A DNA stretch of 64,000 bases from an uncultured Flavobacteriales bacterium (GCA_913051935.1 CAJXCU010000005.1:1-64000); one strand, 5' to 3'. Positions 7,915-16,997 are shown, numbered from the stretch's first letter. Notes: generated from the sequence alone by a model not told the origin. Made by a program: numbers and translations.

Positions 7915-10254
7915 ATGAAACATTTATTTACATCCTTATTTTTAACCTGTTGGGTTTCTTTCTCTTCTTTTGCTCAAACAATTCAGGGAGACGGTGGTCT
8001 ACCGAAAACTTACAAAGCAACTTTAATTACAAAAGATATTGATACATGGGTTTTTGATCAACCCAATATTGGCGCGCTTCAAGCTGAGGATGCTATAAAT
8101 GACCCGAAAGGAGACGCTCCTTGGAGGTTTGGTCATAACAATTATACTGAACTGAATCTAAACAATTCGGGGACGTGGATTGAAACAGTTAATGGCGCAA
8201 AAATATGGCGAGTTGTTGTTTCTTGCGAGGGTGCGCTAACCGTTAACCTAAGTTTCAGTGACACAGAAATCCCTGAAGGAAATGAGTTGTATGTATATAA
8301 CCCTGAAAAAGACTTTATTCTAGGTTCGTTTAATCAAAACCATATCTATAAGGGGGAGCTTGGAACTGAGCTTGTTCCTGGTAACACGGTTGTTGTTGAA
8401 TATTTTATCCCTGAAGGAAATCCCCAGGGTGCTGTAAATATAAACACCGTAACACACGGTTACCGAACAGCAAATGAATTTACAGAAAAGGCTTTTGGTA
8501 GCTCCGGCTCTTGTAATATGAATGCAAACTGCCCAGATGGAGCAACATGGGTGAATGAAAGAAACAGTGTTGTAATGCTTGTTTCTGGAAGTAGTGGATT
8601 TTGCACAGGAGCGCTAATTAATAATACTTTAAATGATGGAAAGCCTTATGTTTTAACTGCTAATCATTGTTATTCAAACCCAACAAACTGGATTTTCCGC
8701 TTCAATTGGCAGGCTGAAAACTGCAACAACCCAGGAGGGTCCCCTTCATTTGTCTCTTTAAGTGGAGCTACGCTGCGCTCAAGAAGAACCCCTACAGACT
8801 TTTGCTTAGTCGAAATTACAGGAGGGTTAACAAACGGAACTGTACCCGCAAGCCACAGCCCGTTTTTTGCAGGTTGGGACAACACAGGGAACATCCCTTC
8901 AACTACTGTTTGTATTCACCACCCAGCAGGCGACATAAAGAAAATTTCATTCGACGATGATGCCGCTTCTGTTTCACAATCAATGGGTTCATCTGAGGCA
9001 AACTCAACATGGACCGTAAGGTGGGACCGAAACACAACAACTGAAGGAGGGTCTTCTGGCTCGCCTTTATTTGATCAAAACCACCGTATTATTGGTCAGC
9101 TTTGGGGCGGTGGTGCTTCTTGTAACAATTTGAACTCGCCAGACTACTATGGTCGTATTTCAAAATCGTGGGAGCCCTCAGGAAGCAATACAACCAACCA
9201 GCTTAAGCATTGGTTAGATCCAAATTCTATTGGTGCTGGATTTGTTGACGGTTACGACCCTTCCGGCGCAAGTGCAGCACAATTCGATGCGGGTGTATCA
9301 AATGCCTCATTAGAAGAATCCGTTATTTGTGGGTCAGAGTTCGTCCCAAGCTTCAACTTGTCTAATCCGGGAGCAGAGACCCTTGTCTCAGCAACTATTA
9401 ACTATAGTATTGATGGAGGAGCGAATCAAACATTTAACTGGACCGGATCTCTTGACCAATATCAAAGCGAGACCATTACACTTCCGTCTGTTACCCTAGG
9501 AACAGGAAACCACACGCTTAGTGTCGAGGTAAACAGCCCTAACAACCAGGCCGATGAAAACAGTAATAATAATGTGGCTAATGAGTCTATTAATGTCATT
9601 GCTACTCCCGAAACTGCGGTCTACGTGACTGTCTCATTATTGACAGACGATTACGCAGAGGAGACCTATATGGAAATAAAGAATAGTAGCGGAAATGTTA
9701 TTTGGAGCGAAGGAAACGAAAATGTCGCTGGAGACTTCGACACAGGAAATGCAAATCCCGATCCAGACCCCACAAACGCTTTTGATAACAATACGGCATA
9801 TGAATGGGATGTTCCTCTTTCCTCTGTTGAGTGTTATACGTTTACCATATACGATTACTATGGAGACGGTATTGATTCGGAGCAGTGGGGAGGTACAAAT
9901 GGAGACCTTGAGCTTTTAGACAATTTTGGTTCTGTCATTTATGCTCTAGCCGACCCAAATTTCGAAGGTGAAGAAAGTTCTGTGGTTAAAAACGCAACTG
10001 TAGGAATAGGGGCATCAGAAGCCCCCCTTGTCTCACTATACCCAAACCCTTCAAGCGGCTACGTTATACTTAAAACAAAAAACATAAATAGCCTGTATGA
10101 GGTAACTGATCTCTCAGGAAAATGCTTGTCTTCAGGAGAAACAGAAGCCGTAGAAACAACTCTTCCTACAACCGGATGGTCGAGCGGAACATATTTCATA
10201 AAGGTCACTGGAATAAACTTTGAGCCTATTATAACCCGTTTTACAATTAAATAA
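7915..10254 (+). CDS. Secreted trypsin-like serine protease with T9SS type A sorting domain
   Basis: A 779-residue extracellular peptidase. After the signal peptide (about 1-20, ending SFAQ) and a beta-rich prodomain of about 170 residues comes a chymotrypsin-fold domain with a full triad: His251 in LTANHCY, Asp295 in TPTDFCLVEI and Ser381 in GGSSGSPLF. Several cysteines suggest disulfides. The arrangement resembles lysyl endopeptidase-like enzymes of family S1. Next follow a CARDB-like domain (about 460-560), a beta domain with acidic metal-binding-like loops (DDYAEE, YGDGIDSEQ), and a C-terminal type A sorting signal: YPNPSSGYV near residue 705 and the final ITRFTIK. The protein should cross the outer membrane through the T9SS. 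Cleavage specificity cannot be read from sequence. Confidence 0.88.
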   Translation: MKHLFTSLFLTCWVSFSSFAQTIQGDGGLPKTYKATLITKDIDTWVFDQPNIGALQAEDAINDPKGDAPWRFGHNNYTELNLNNSGTWIETVNGAKIWRVVVSCEGALTVNLSFSDTEIPEGNELYVYNPEKDFILGSFNQNHIYKGELGTELVPGNTVVVEYFIPEGNPQGAVNINTVTHGYRTANEFTEKAFGSSGSCNMNANCPDGATWVNERNSVVMLVSGSSGFCTGALINNTLNDGKPYVLTANHCYSNPTNWIFRFNWQAENCNNPGGSPSFVSLSGATLRSRRTPTDFCLVEITGGLTNGTVPASHSPFFAGWDNTGNIPSTTVCIHHPAGDIKKISFDDDAASVSQSMGSSEANSTWTVRWDRNTTTEGGSSGSPLFDQNHRIIGQLWGGGASCNNLNSPDYYGRISKSWEPSGSNTTNQLKHWLDPNSIGAGFVDGYDPSGASAAQFDAGVSNASLEESVICGSEFVPSFNLSNPGAETLVSATINYSIDGGANQTFNWTGSLDQYQSETITLPSVTLGTGNHTLSVEVNSPNNQADENSNNNVANESINVIATPETAVYVTVSLLTDDYAEETYMEIKNSSGNVIWSEGNENVAGDFDTGNANPDPDPTNAFDNNTAYEWDVPLSSVECYTFTIYDYYGDGIDSEQWGGTNGDLELLDNFGSVIYALADPNFEGEESSVVKNATVGIGASEAPLVSLYPNPSSGYVILKTKNINSLYEVTDLSGKCLSSGETEAVETTLPTTGWSSGTYFIKVTGINFEPIITRFTIK

Positions 10255-10260
10255 AGACCT

Positions 10261-11385
10261 GTGGCTGGCTTTTATGTGCATATCCCCTTTTGCGCAAAAA
10301 AGTGTTCTTACTGTGACTTCCATTTCTCTACAAGCTTTGAATCATATCGAGAAGACATGATACAGAGCATTTCTAAAGAAATTATAATGAGAAAAGAGGA
10401 GTCTTCGGCACCCCTACTCAGTATATATTTTGGTGGTGGAACACCCAGCCTGCTTTCCGAGAATGAACTTTCTTTTTTGCTCCGTACCATATCTCAAAAT
10501 TATAGCGTTAGTAAAAACGCAGAGATAACACTAGAGGCCAACCCAGAAAACATATCAAAAAAGACGCTTCAATATTGGCAGCGTATAGGCATAAACAGAC
10601 TTAGTATTGGGCTACAAAGCTTCAAGCCTTCTGATCTTGCATGGATGAATAGAGGCCACTCAGCAACTAAGACTATTGCCTGCCTTGATCTAGCCTCTAC
10701 TGAAGGGTTTACTGATATTTCAATTGACCTTATGTATGGTCTTCCTGGATTAGCACTTGATGAATGGGCTTCACACCTTCAAAGCGTCGTGAGCCATAAC
10801 ATTACGCATATATCAGCTTATTGCCTTACTGTTGAAAACGGAACAAAGCTTTCGCGCGATGTAAAACTAGGAAGAAGACGCCTTCCTAATGATGAATTAA
10901 TTGCCAAACAATACGCTCTTCTTGTATCAACTCTTCAGAACTACGGTTTTGAGCAATATGAAGTCTCCAACTTTGCACGAAACAAAAAATATTCCAAGCA
11001 CAACAGCGCTTATTGGAACGGTGTTTGTTATATCGGAGTTGGGCCATCAGCACATTCTTTTCGACGAGAGTCTCGCCGCTGGAACATTTCAGACAACAGG
11101 GCTTATATAAAACACATTTACGAGGGGTCTTCCTTTTATAACGAAGAAATTCTTCAAAATAAAGACATTTGGAATGAGCTGTTTCTAACAGGCTTAAGAA
11201 CGCGTTGGGGTGTTTCTAAACAAAGTATTTCAGCCCTGGGCGGGTTCTCAAAAAAGGAAAAATCCATTTTAGACAATTACCTTGCCATTGGAAAAATGGA
11301 AAACCTTGAGGGAGCCTTCTCACTAACGAAAGACGGGTTTTTATTTGCAGATGGTATTGCTCAAGATTTTTTTAGAATATCATAA
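10261..11385 (+). CDS. hemW: Radical SAM haem chaperone HemW (coproporphyrinogen oxidase-like)
   Basis: A 374-residue radical SAM protein. The cluster motif CxxxCxxC is at Cys11, Cys15 and Cys18 within HIPFCAKKCSYCDF, followed by FGGGTPSLL and the conserved GLQSF and DLMYGLPG. The short length and lack of the HemN C-terminal features favour HemW, a haem-binding chaperone, over the coproporphyrinogen dehydrogenase HemN. It starts with GTG only six bases after the protease stop, so it may share that transcript. Confidence 0.88.
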   Translation: MAGFYVHIPFCAKKCSYCDFHFSTSFESYREDMIQSISKEIIMRKEESSAPLLSIYFGGGTPSLLSENELSFLLRTISQNYSVSKNAEITLEANPENISKKTLQYWQRIGINRLSIGLQSFKPSDLAWMNRGHSATKTIACLDLASTEGFTDISIDLMYGLPGLALDEWASHLQSVVSHNITHISAYCLTVENGTKLSRDVKLGRRRLPNDELIAKQYALLVSTLQNYGFEQYEVSNFARNKKYSKHNSAYWNGVCYIGVGPSAHSFRRESRRWNISDNRAYIKHIYEGSSFYNEEILQNKDIWNELFLTGLRTRWGVSKQSISALGGFSKKEKSILDNYLAIGKMENLEGAFSLTKDGFLFADGIAQDFFRIS

Positions 11386-11991
11386 GTAATAAACTCCGCT
11401 AATTCTTCTTCTTCGCAGCAGCATGTCTTTAAAAGAGACGTTTATTCGAATTTCAGCTCCTAAAGGAAGTTTTTTTATTTTTCTGATAACTGCCTGGCTT
11501 AATTGAGCGCTTTTGAGTGTCACAACTTCTTTCTTATTTAGAATTATTGAAAATTCGGTTATATTAAAAGTCATTGCAGGCCACGCCTCACTTGGTCGAA
11601 TTACTGGAACCAGGTTTGTAGTGTCCAATGTTCCTTCAGGGCCAACATCCCCTATAAACAATACCATTTGTGGCCCTTTTAATATCTTAAAAGAAAACTT
11701 ATCAATAAATATTTTTTCTCTGCTTCCGTCTGGGCTATCCACATATGAAGCAACATTCAGCAGTCCTGTTGATCGAGTGACAGTATCTAATACCTCTATT
11801 AAATATTGACCCATTTTATTTGTGGGGTGTATTTTAAGAGTTCCATCAAAACATATCGGCGTTCCTTGTTTTATATAAAACTCGTTCACAATGTCGGTGT
11901 AAAAAACAGAGTCTTTTTTACTATTAAAAGTATAGTTTTGTGCCTTGATACTAAAAGAAAGTAAAGAAAAAACAACAACTATTTTAAACAT
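11380..11991 (-). CDS. Small secreted protein, weak resemblance to the GldM C-terminal domain
   Basis: A 203-residue protein with a signal peptide (about 1-17, ending IKAQ). I do not recognise it with certainty. The pattern from about residue 90 onward (FKILKGPQMVLFIGDVGPEGTL, then FNITEFSIIL and a closing basic loop LRRRRISGVYYL) recalls the C-terminal immunoglobulin-like domain of the gliding motor protein GldM, but the rest of GldM is absent. Its ATG overlaps the rpiB stop codon as TAATG, so it is translationally coupled to rpiB. Its 3' end overlaps that of hemW by a few bases in convergent orientation. Function unknown. Confidence 0.7.
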   Translation of the reverse strand: MFKIVVVFSLLSFSIKAQNYTFNSKKDSVFYTDIVNEFYIKQGTPICFDGTLKIHPTNKMGQYLIEVLDTVTRSTGLLNVASYVDSPDGSREKIFIDKFSFKILKGPQMVLFIGDVGPEGTLDTTNLVPVIRPSEAWPAMTFNITEFSIILNKKEVVTLKSAQLSQAVIRKIKKLPLGAEIRINVSFKDMLLRRRRISGVYYL

Positions 11992-12425
11992 TAAGAACAG
12001 GGTATTTTATTTACTCTACGTTGGTGCCGTCCGCCTTCAAATTCAGTCTTAACAAAAACATCTATACATTTTTTCGCGTTTGAGGTTGATATATAACGTG
12101 CCGGCAGAGATAAAACGTTGGCGTCATTATGCTGCCTTGCTAATTCGGCAATTTCTGAGGACCAACACAGAGCGGATCTAACACCGCTATGTTTATTGGC
12201 AGACATGCTTATTCCATTGCCAGACCCGCAAATTAAGATGCCTTGGATACCTTCTTCTTGTACCATCTTTGCCAAAGGGTGTGCATAATCAGGATAATCT
12301 ATACTTTCGGTTGAATGGCAACCAAAATCAACAACATTATATCCTTTCTTTTCTAAATACAAAACGAGCTCGCATTTAAGATCATAACCAGCGTGATCTG
12401 CGCCTATTGCTATTTTATTCTTCAT
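11991..12425 (-). CDS. rpiB: Ribose 5-phosphate isomerase B
   Basis: Interconverts ribose 5-phosphate and ribulose 5-phosphate in the pentose phosphate pathway. The family pattern is clear over 144 residues: IAIGADHAGYDLK at the N-terminus, then YPDYAHPLA and GSGNGISMSANKHSGVRSALC with the active-site cysteine-containing loop ILICGSGNG. It is the last gene left of the A+T-rich gap at 12426-12851 and is transcribed away from it, coupled to the downstream small secreted protein gene. Confidence 0.93.
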   Translation of the reverse strand: MKNKIAIGADHAGYDLKCELVLYLEKKGYNVVDFGCHSTESIDYPDYAHPLAKMVQEEGIQGILICGSGNGISMSANKHSGVRSALCWSSEIAELARQHNDANVLSLPARYISTSNAKKCIDVFVKTEFEGGRHQRRVNKIPCS

Positions 12426-12598
12426 TTTTTAAAATTAAAATTAATTCATATTTAAATCAATATTGTTAATTAATCGTTGATAACTATGTGTATCTTTTTT
12501 TTCAAAAGAATCTTTTTTTTTCAATCAAAACCTGTTTTTAAAACCTCTTATTTGCTCGGATTATTTATACCGTTTTTTTCAATGTTTTATGCACAAAA

Positions 12599-12630
12599 AA
12601 TTATAAACATTGTTTTTTAATTATAAACAT
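12599..12630 (+). repeat. Direct repeat AATTATAAACAT, two copies 20 bases apart
   Basis: The 12-mer occurs at 12599-12610 and 12619-12630. The start-to-start distance of 20 bases is about two helical turns, so a protein binding both copies would meet the same DNA face. Each copy contains TTATAAACA, one base off the DnaA box consensus, and they follow an exact box at 12587-12595. This suits DnaA sites or an operator pair. Confidence 0.55.
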
Positions 12631-12829
12631 ATTAAGAAGGATTAGAAAATACATTATTTGTTAATTTATTGTTTACAAGGCGAATACCTAAATATAAAAT
12701 GTTCATTTCTTTTCAAAATTGTTTATTTGTTTCAAAAAAACTCTTTTTCTTTTTTTTATTCACAAATGAACACTCTTAATAATAGTAGTAATTTTAATTA
12801 ATTCTTTTTTTTATAAAATATTAAACGCT

Positions 12830-12837
12830 TAATCTTG
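12830..12837 (+). promoter_or_regulatory. Probable -7 element for the DUF4175-RsbW-like-ybeY operon
   Basis: TAATCTTG matches TAnnTTTG at seven of eight positions and ends 14 bases before the ATG at 12852. The extreme A+T content around it makes chance matches likely. Confidence 0.35.
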
Positions 12838-12851
12838 TTCATAAGTAAAAA

Positions 12852-15800
12852 ATGAATAATCTGGATCGTATAAAAGACGAGCTCAATGCATTTATTGAGA
12901 AGTTTTATAAAAATCAATTTATAAAAGGGATTATTGTTTCTTCTATCGTTTTTTTATGTTCTTTATACTTAATCTCTTTGGTTGAGTTTTTTGGACGTTT
13001 CAACTCAACAGTTCGATTTTTCTTTCTTTCTTTCTTCGTTGTAATTAATTTTCTTTTTGCCTTAATTTATTGTCTTGTACCCCTTTTCAATTATATTAAG
13101 CAATCACGTAGGTTAAGCCCAGAGAAAGCCTCTAAAATGATTGGTTTAATTTTTCCTGATATTGCCGATCAATTAACAAACTTGTTGCAATTAAATAGAA
13201 GGTTGTCAATTCAGGAAGATGAGCAGGTTAATCTTTTAAGGGCATCCATCGAACAAAAAGCTGAAAAAATAAGTGCAATTGAATTTTCGAGTGGAATATC
13301 TTACAATGAAAATAAAAGGTATTTAAAATATTTTTTACCCGCCATTCTCATATTTTTTATTTTTTTAGGTTTTTTACCCGAATTATTTACTCAAGGATCC
13401 TTTCGTGTTTTAAATTTTTCAAAAGAATTTAAAATTGAAGCACCTTATGAATTCATGTTAAACTCTGCAGATATTAGTATTACAGAAGGTGAGGATATTC
13501 ATTTAAATCTCAATTTAATCGGAGAGGCTTTTCCTAACAAATTATATATCAATTCTAGTCAAGGTACATTTCTAATGACTAAAGTGAGGTCAAATTTATT
13601 TGAATATACTTTACGAAATCCTAAAAACAACGAAACATTTTATTTCTCTTCAAAAGAACACAAAAGTGACACCTATACAGTAGAAGTTTTAGGTAAAACT
13701 GTTTTAGGTAAATGGGATGCAAAAATAACCTATCCCCCATACTTAAAAAGACAAGATGAAGTAATTAAAAATTCAAGTGACTTTTCTGTACCTGAAGGTA
13801 GTATTATAACATGGAGTGGAAGAGCAAAGAATGTATCTAAGGTGCAGATTGAATTAGATTCAATCAAAGAAACATTTTTAAAATCCGGATTTACATATCG
13901 TAAACAATTTATAACAAGTAGTTTATTAAACGTTTGTCTTACGAACAAATACACTGAAAAACGAGATACTTTAAGTTATAAAGTGTTCGTTGTAAAAGAT
14001 GAATTCCCATCTATTTCTGTTACCGAAAAAAGAGATAGTACACGTAATGGTGCCTTTTACTTTGAAGGAGTTGTTTCAGATGATTATGGTTTAACGGCAT
14101 TAGATTTTAATTATTCGATAAACTCTATGAATAAAAGCAATAGAGCTGAACGAATAAAAATTCTAAATGTAAAAGGAACTAAAAATAGTTTTAGATATTA
14201 TATTGATTTTAACCTATTGGATATTTCTTTAAATGACGAAATAAGCTATTATTTTTCTGTGAAAGATAATGATGGTTTTAACGGTTACAAAACAACAAGA
14301 AGTGGGCAATTTTCTTACAAGCTTCCAGATCTAAAAACATTGAACAAAAAAAGAGAAGAGGAACAAGGGGATATTAAAAAAGAAATAAGTGATGTATTGA
14401 AAGCATCTCAAAAATTTCAGGAAGAAATAAAGACATTAAAAAAAGAGCTTAGAAATAGTAAGTCAAATCAGTGGAATAAGCTTAATGATCTTAAAAATTT
14501 AAAAGACCAACAACAAGAATTATTGAATAAACTAGAAAGTATTCAAGAAAAAATTGAAAATTCCACACAAGAAAAAAATAAACTTTCTGAACTGGATAAG
14601 GAATTATTAAAGAAACAGGAATTATTAGAACAATTACTTAATGAAGTAATGGATGACGAATTAAAAAAATTATTGGAGGAATTAGAAGAACTACTAAAAA
14701 ATAATGAGCAGAAGGAGTTAAATGAAAAAATGGAAGAACTTGATCAAAGTGCCGAGAATATGGAAAAGCAACTTGATCGCAGTCTGGAAATGCTTAAAAA
14801 ATTACAAGTAAATGAGAAAATAGATGATTTAGAAAAAGAACTGAAGGAATTGTCTAAAAAACAAAAGTTAATTGCGGAAGAAAAGGAGAAGTCATTAGAA
14901 GAACAAAATAATATCAATAAAGCATTCAATGAAATACAAGAGGAATTAGAAGAATTAAAAGAGCTAAATAAAAAACTTGAAACACCTCTGAAAATAGAAG
15001 ACACAAAATCAACTGAAGAGCAGATAAGTGAAAACCTTAAACAGGCTGAAGAGCAAATTCAAAAAAATAAAAAAAATAAAGCAACGAAAAATCAAAATTC
15101 AGCGGCACAGCAAATGCAAGAACTTGCCGAAAAATTAGATAAAATGCAAAAGGATTCTGCACAAAAACAGGAAGAGGAAGACATGGATGATTTAAGAAAA
15201 ATTCTTGAGTCTTTAATTTTACTGAGTGTTGAACAAGAAGAAGTAATGGAAAATATTCAAAGGGTTCAAGTCAATGATCCTGCTTTTCGAAAATACGGTA
15301 GGGTTCAAAGACGAATTAATGACGATACTGATATTGTTAAAGACAGTTTATTAGCATTAGCAAAACGTCAGCCGATTCTCGCTACGTTTATTGATAAAGA
15401 ATTGGGTGATTTAGAATTTAGTCAGGATAAAACTATAGATTTTATAGGGGATAGAAAGAAACGAAATGTTACTGAAAATCAACAGGGCGCAATGACATCT
15501 TTCAATAATTTAGCCCTTCTATTAAATGAGGTTTTACAGAGTATGCAAGCTCAAATGCAAATGATGACGCCTGGTAGTGGTCAGTGTAATAAACCAGGAG
15601 GTAAAGGAAAACCAAAGGCTGGTCCGGGTATGAAACCAGGAGACATGAAAGAAATGCTGAAAAATCAGCTGAATCAACTGAAAAAAGGCATGAATAAAAA
15701 AGGTGGTAAAGATGGAACGAGTGGAGATAACGGTTCAGGTGGAATAGGCAATAAGGGTTTAGCTAAAATAGCAGCAGAACAATCAGCGATACGTAAAAAA

Positions 15801-16166
15801 CTGGAAGAATTACGAAATAAATTAAACAAAGAGGGTAAGGGCGCAGGAAATGGCTTGAACCCTTTGATAGAAGAATTAAAAGAGCAACAAAAAAATATTG
15901 TCAATAAAAATATTACTAAAGAAACAATTAATAGACAGCAGGAGATTTTAACAAGGTTATTGGAAAGTGAAAAAGCATTGATAGAAAGAGGGTTTGAGGA
16001 AAAAAGAGAATCTAAAACAGGAAAAAACACCCAAAATAGTAACCAAAATCGGTTTAATCAGTATAACAAAGAAAAACTAAAGAAAATCGAATTATTACGT
16101 TATGCTGAGCCATCCTATAAAAAATATTATAAAGAAAAAGCAAACGAATATTTTGATGAAAATTAA
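12852..16166 (+). CDS. DUF4175 family membrane protein with long coiled coil
   Basis: A 1104-residue protein of a Bacteroidota-specific family with no known function. Two N-terminal hydrophobic helices lie at about 24-46 and 55-80, a third at about 160-178, followed by a beta-rich external domain (about 190-490). From about 495 to 760 it is a very charged Glu/Lys/Leu/Gln coiled coil. A later region contains Gly/Pro/Lys/Met-rich low-complexity sequence (about 890-985) and a basic, Asn-rich C-terminus. The gene is visibly richer in A and T than neighbouring housekeeping genes, mostly through Lys, Asn and Ile codons. It is followed after 14 bases by the RsbW-like ATPase gene and then ybeY, which suggests one transcript. 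A structural or cell-envelope role is plausible but unproven. Confidence 0.8.
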   Translation: MNNLDRIKDELNAFIEKFYKNQFIKGIIVSSIVFLCSLYLISLVEFFGRFNSTVRFFFLSFFVVINFLFALIYCLVPLFNYIKQSRRLSPEKASKMIGLIFPDIADQLTNLLQLNRRLSIQEDEQVNLLRASIEQKAEKISAIEFSSGISYNENKRYLKYFLPAILIFFIFLGFLPELFTQGSFRVLNFSKEFKIEAPYEFMLNSADISITEGEDIHLNLNLIGEAFPNKLYINSSQGTFLMTKVRSNLFEYTLRNPKNNETFYFSSKEHKSDTYTVEVLGKTVLGKWDAKITYPPYLKRQDEVIKNSSDFSVPEGSIITWSGRAKNVSKVQIELDSIKETFLKSGFTYRKQFITSSLLNVCLTNKYTEKRDTLSYKVFVVKDEFPSISVTEKRDSTRNGAFYFEGVVSDDYGLTALDFNYSINSMNKSNRAERIKILNVKGTKNSFRYYIDFNLLDISLNDEISYYFSVKDNDGFNGYKTTRSGQFSYKLPDLKTLNKKREEEQGDIKKEISDVLKASQKFQEEIKTLKKELRNSKSNQWNKLNDLKNLKDQQQELLNKLESIQEKIENSTQEKNKLSELDKELLKKQELLEQLLNEVMDDELKKLLEELEELLKNNEQKELNEKMEELDQSAENMEKQLDRSLEMLKKLQVNEKIDDLEKELKELSKKQKLIAEEKEKSLEEQNNINKAFNEIQEELEELKELNKKLETPLKIEDTKSTEEQISENLKQAEEQIQKNKKNKATKNQNSAAQQMQELAEKLDKMQKDSAQKQEEEDMDDLRKILESLILLSVEQEEVMENIQRVQVNDPAFRKYGRVQRRINDDTDIVKDSLLALAKRQPILATFIDKELGDLEFSQDKTIDFIGDRKKRNVTENQQGAMTSFNNLALLLNEVLQSMQAQMQMMTPGSGQCNKPGGKGKPKAGPGMKPGDMKEMLKNQLNQLKKGMNKKGGKDGTSGDNGSGGIGNKGLAKIAAEQSAIRKKLEELRNKLNKEGKGAGNGLNPLIEELKEQQKNIVNKNITKETINRQQEILTRLLESEKALIERGFEEKRESKTGKNTQNSNQNRFNQYNKEKLKKIELLRYAEPSYKKYYKEKANEYFDEN

Positions 16167-16180
16167 TATTTGTAAATGCT

Positions 16181-16594
16181 ATGAAAGACGAGTATAGTGT
16201 GATAGAGTCTCTTAAACTTACTTCATCGTATAATTCCGTAGCGGATATTGAACGTCTAATTGACAAAGTATGTACTAGTGTTGGTGTGAATGAAGATGCC
16301 TACGGGAACGTTCTAATTGCTGTTACAGAGGCTGTAAATAACGCCATTCAACATGGAAACAAAGAGGATGAGGGGTTAATCATAAATGTTTCTGTTAAAG
16401 ACAACCCAAAAAATGTGTGTTTTAGTGTAAAAGATGAGGGAATGGGGTTTGACTATGATAATCTACCAGATCCTACTGCTCCTGAAAATCTTCTAAAAGA
16501 AAACGGTAGAGGAATTTTTCTCATGCGGAACCTCGCTGATAAGGTTGAATTTACTGGAAAAGGAAGTGAAGTTTCCCTGTTTTTTAACAAATGA
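16181..16594 (+). CDS. RsbW/SpoIIAB-like ATP-binding protein (GHKL anti-sigma-factor kinase family)
   Basis: A stand-alone HATPase domain of 137 residues. The N box is EAVNNAIQHGN (about residues 48-58), G1 is DEGMGFD (about 86-92) and G2 is GRGIFLMRNLAD. This spacing is typical of serine/threonine kinases that bind sigma factors and phosphorylate an anti-sigma antagonist, such as RsbW. No STAS-domain antagonist or sigma factor gene is nearby, so the partner is unknown. Its stop overlaps the ybeY ATG by four bases, so both are probably translated together; this pairing looks usual in Bacteroidota. Confidence 0.85.
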   Translation: MKDEYSVIESLKLTSSYNSVADIERLIDKVCTSVGVNEDAYGNVLIAVTEAVNNAIQHGNKEDEGLIINVSVKDNPKNVCFSVKDEGMGFDYDNLPDPTAPENLLKENGRGIFLMRNLADKVEFTGKGSEVSLFFNK

Positions 16595-16995
16595 CATCTG
16601 TCTTTTTTGAAGATATAGCTCCTATTAATATTCCTGAGGTTTATTTTTCAAATAAAATATCTTATATAATTGAAAATGAGGGTTTTATAGAAGGGAATAT
16701 CGTCTTAGTCTTCTGTTCTGACGACTATTTACTTGACCTAAATATTAAACATTTAAACCACAATTACTTTACCGACATTATAACCTTCCCTTATCTGCAC
16801 GATGAAAACTTGACAGGTGATCTTTTTATAAGTATTGATCGGGTAAAAGCAAATGCAATAAAAGAAAATGTTTCTTTCGACATAGAATTAGAACGTGTAA
16901 TTTATCATGGGGTATTGCACCTTTGTGGTTATAACGATAAAACGGAACAACAAATTAATGAAATGCGCTCCAAGGAAAACTTTTATTTACAGTAA
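16591..16995 (+). CDS. ybeY: Endoribonuclease YbeY, rRNA maturation factor
   Basis: Metal-dependent RNase needed for 16S rRNA 3'-end processing and ribosome quality control. The zinc-binding motif appears as HGVLHLCGYNDKT near residue 110; the third histidine of the classical HGxLHLxGYDH form is replaced, as is usual in Bacteroidota versions. TDIITFPY in the middle is the other conserved block. Length 134 is typical. It overlaps the RsbW-like gene and is followed two bases later by the first parS site. Confidence 0.88.
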   Translation: MTSVFFEDIAPINIPEVYFSNKISYIIENEGFIEGNIVLVFCSDDYLLDLNIKHLNHNYFTDIITFPYLHDENLTGDLFISIDRVKANAIKENVSFDIELERVIYHGVLHLCGYNDKTEQQINEMRSKENFYLQ

Positions 16996-16997
16996 AG

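Larger units (their letters stand above)
12426..12851. other. Candidate chromosomal replication origin (oriC) in an A+T-rich intergenic region
   Basis: This 426-base gap between divergent genes has about 18% G+C by hand count (77 of 420 bases over 12421-12840), far below its surroundings. On the plus strand it holds two exact matches to the DnaA box consensus TTATnCACA: TTATGCACA at 12587-12595 and TTATTCACA at 12756-12764. Two one-mismatch boxes, TTATAAACA, lie at 12601-12609 and 12621-12629; all four share orientation. A triplet run at 12777-12791 and long A/T tracts follow. Two parS sites lie 4.2 kb away and third-position G/C skew changes sign here. DnaA binding has not been shown. The region also must hold promoters for rpiB and the DUF4175 gene, which could explain part of its composition. 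Confidence 0.6.

Noticed and set aside
12280-12288. TGTGCATAA, reverse-orientation DnaA box in rpiB
   Set aside because: It encodes the conserved YAHP part of RpiB and is in opposite orientation to the cluster; not counted as origin evidence.
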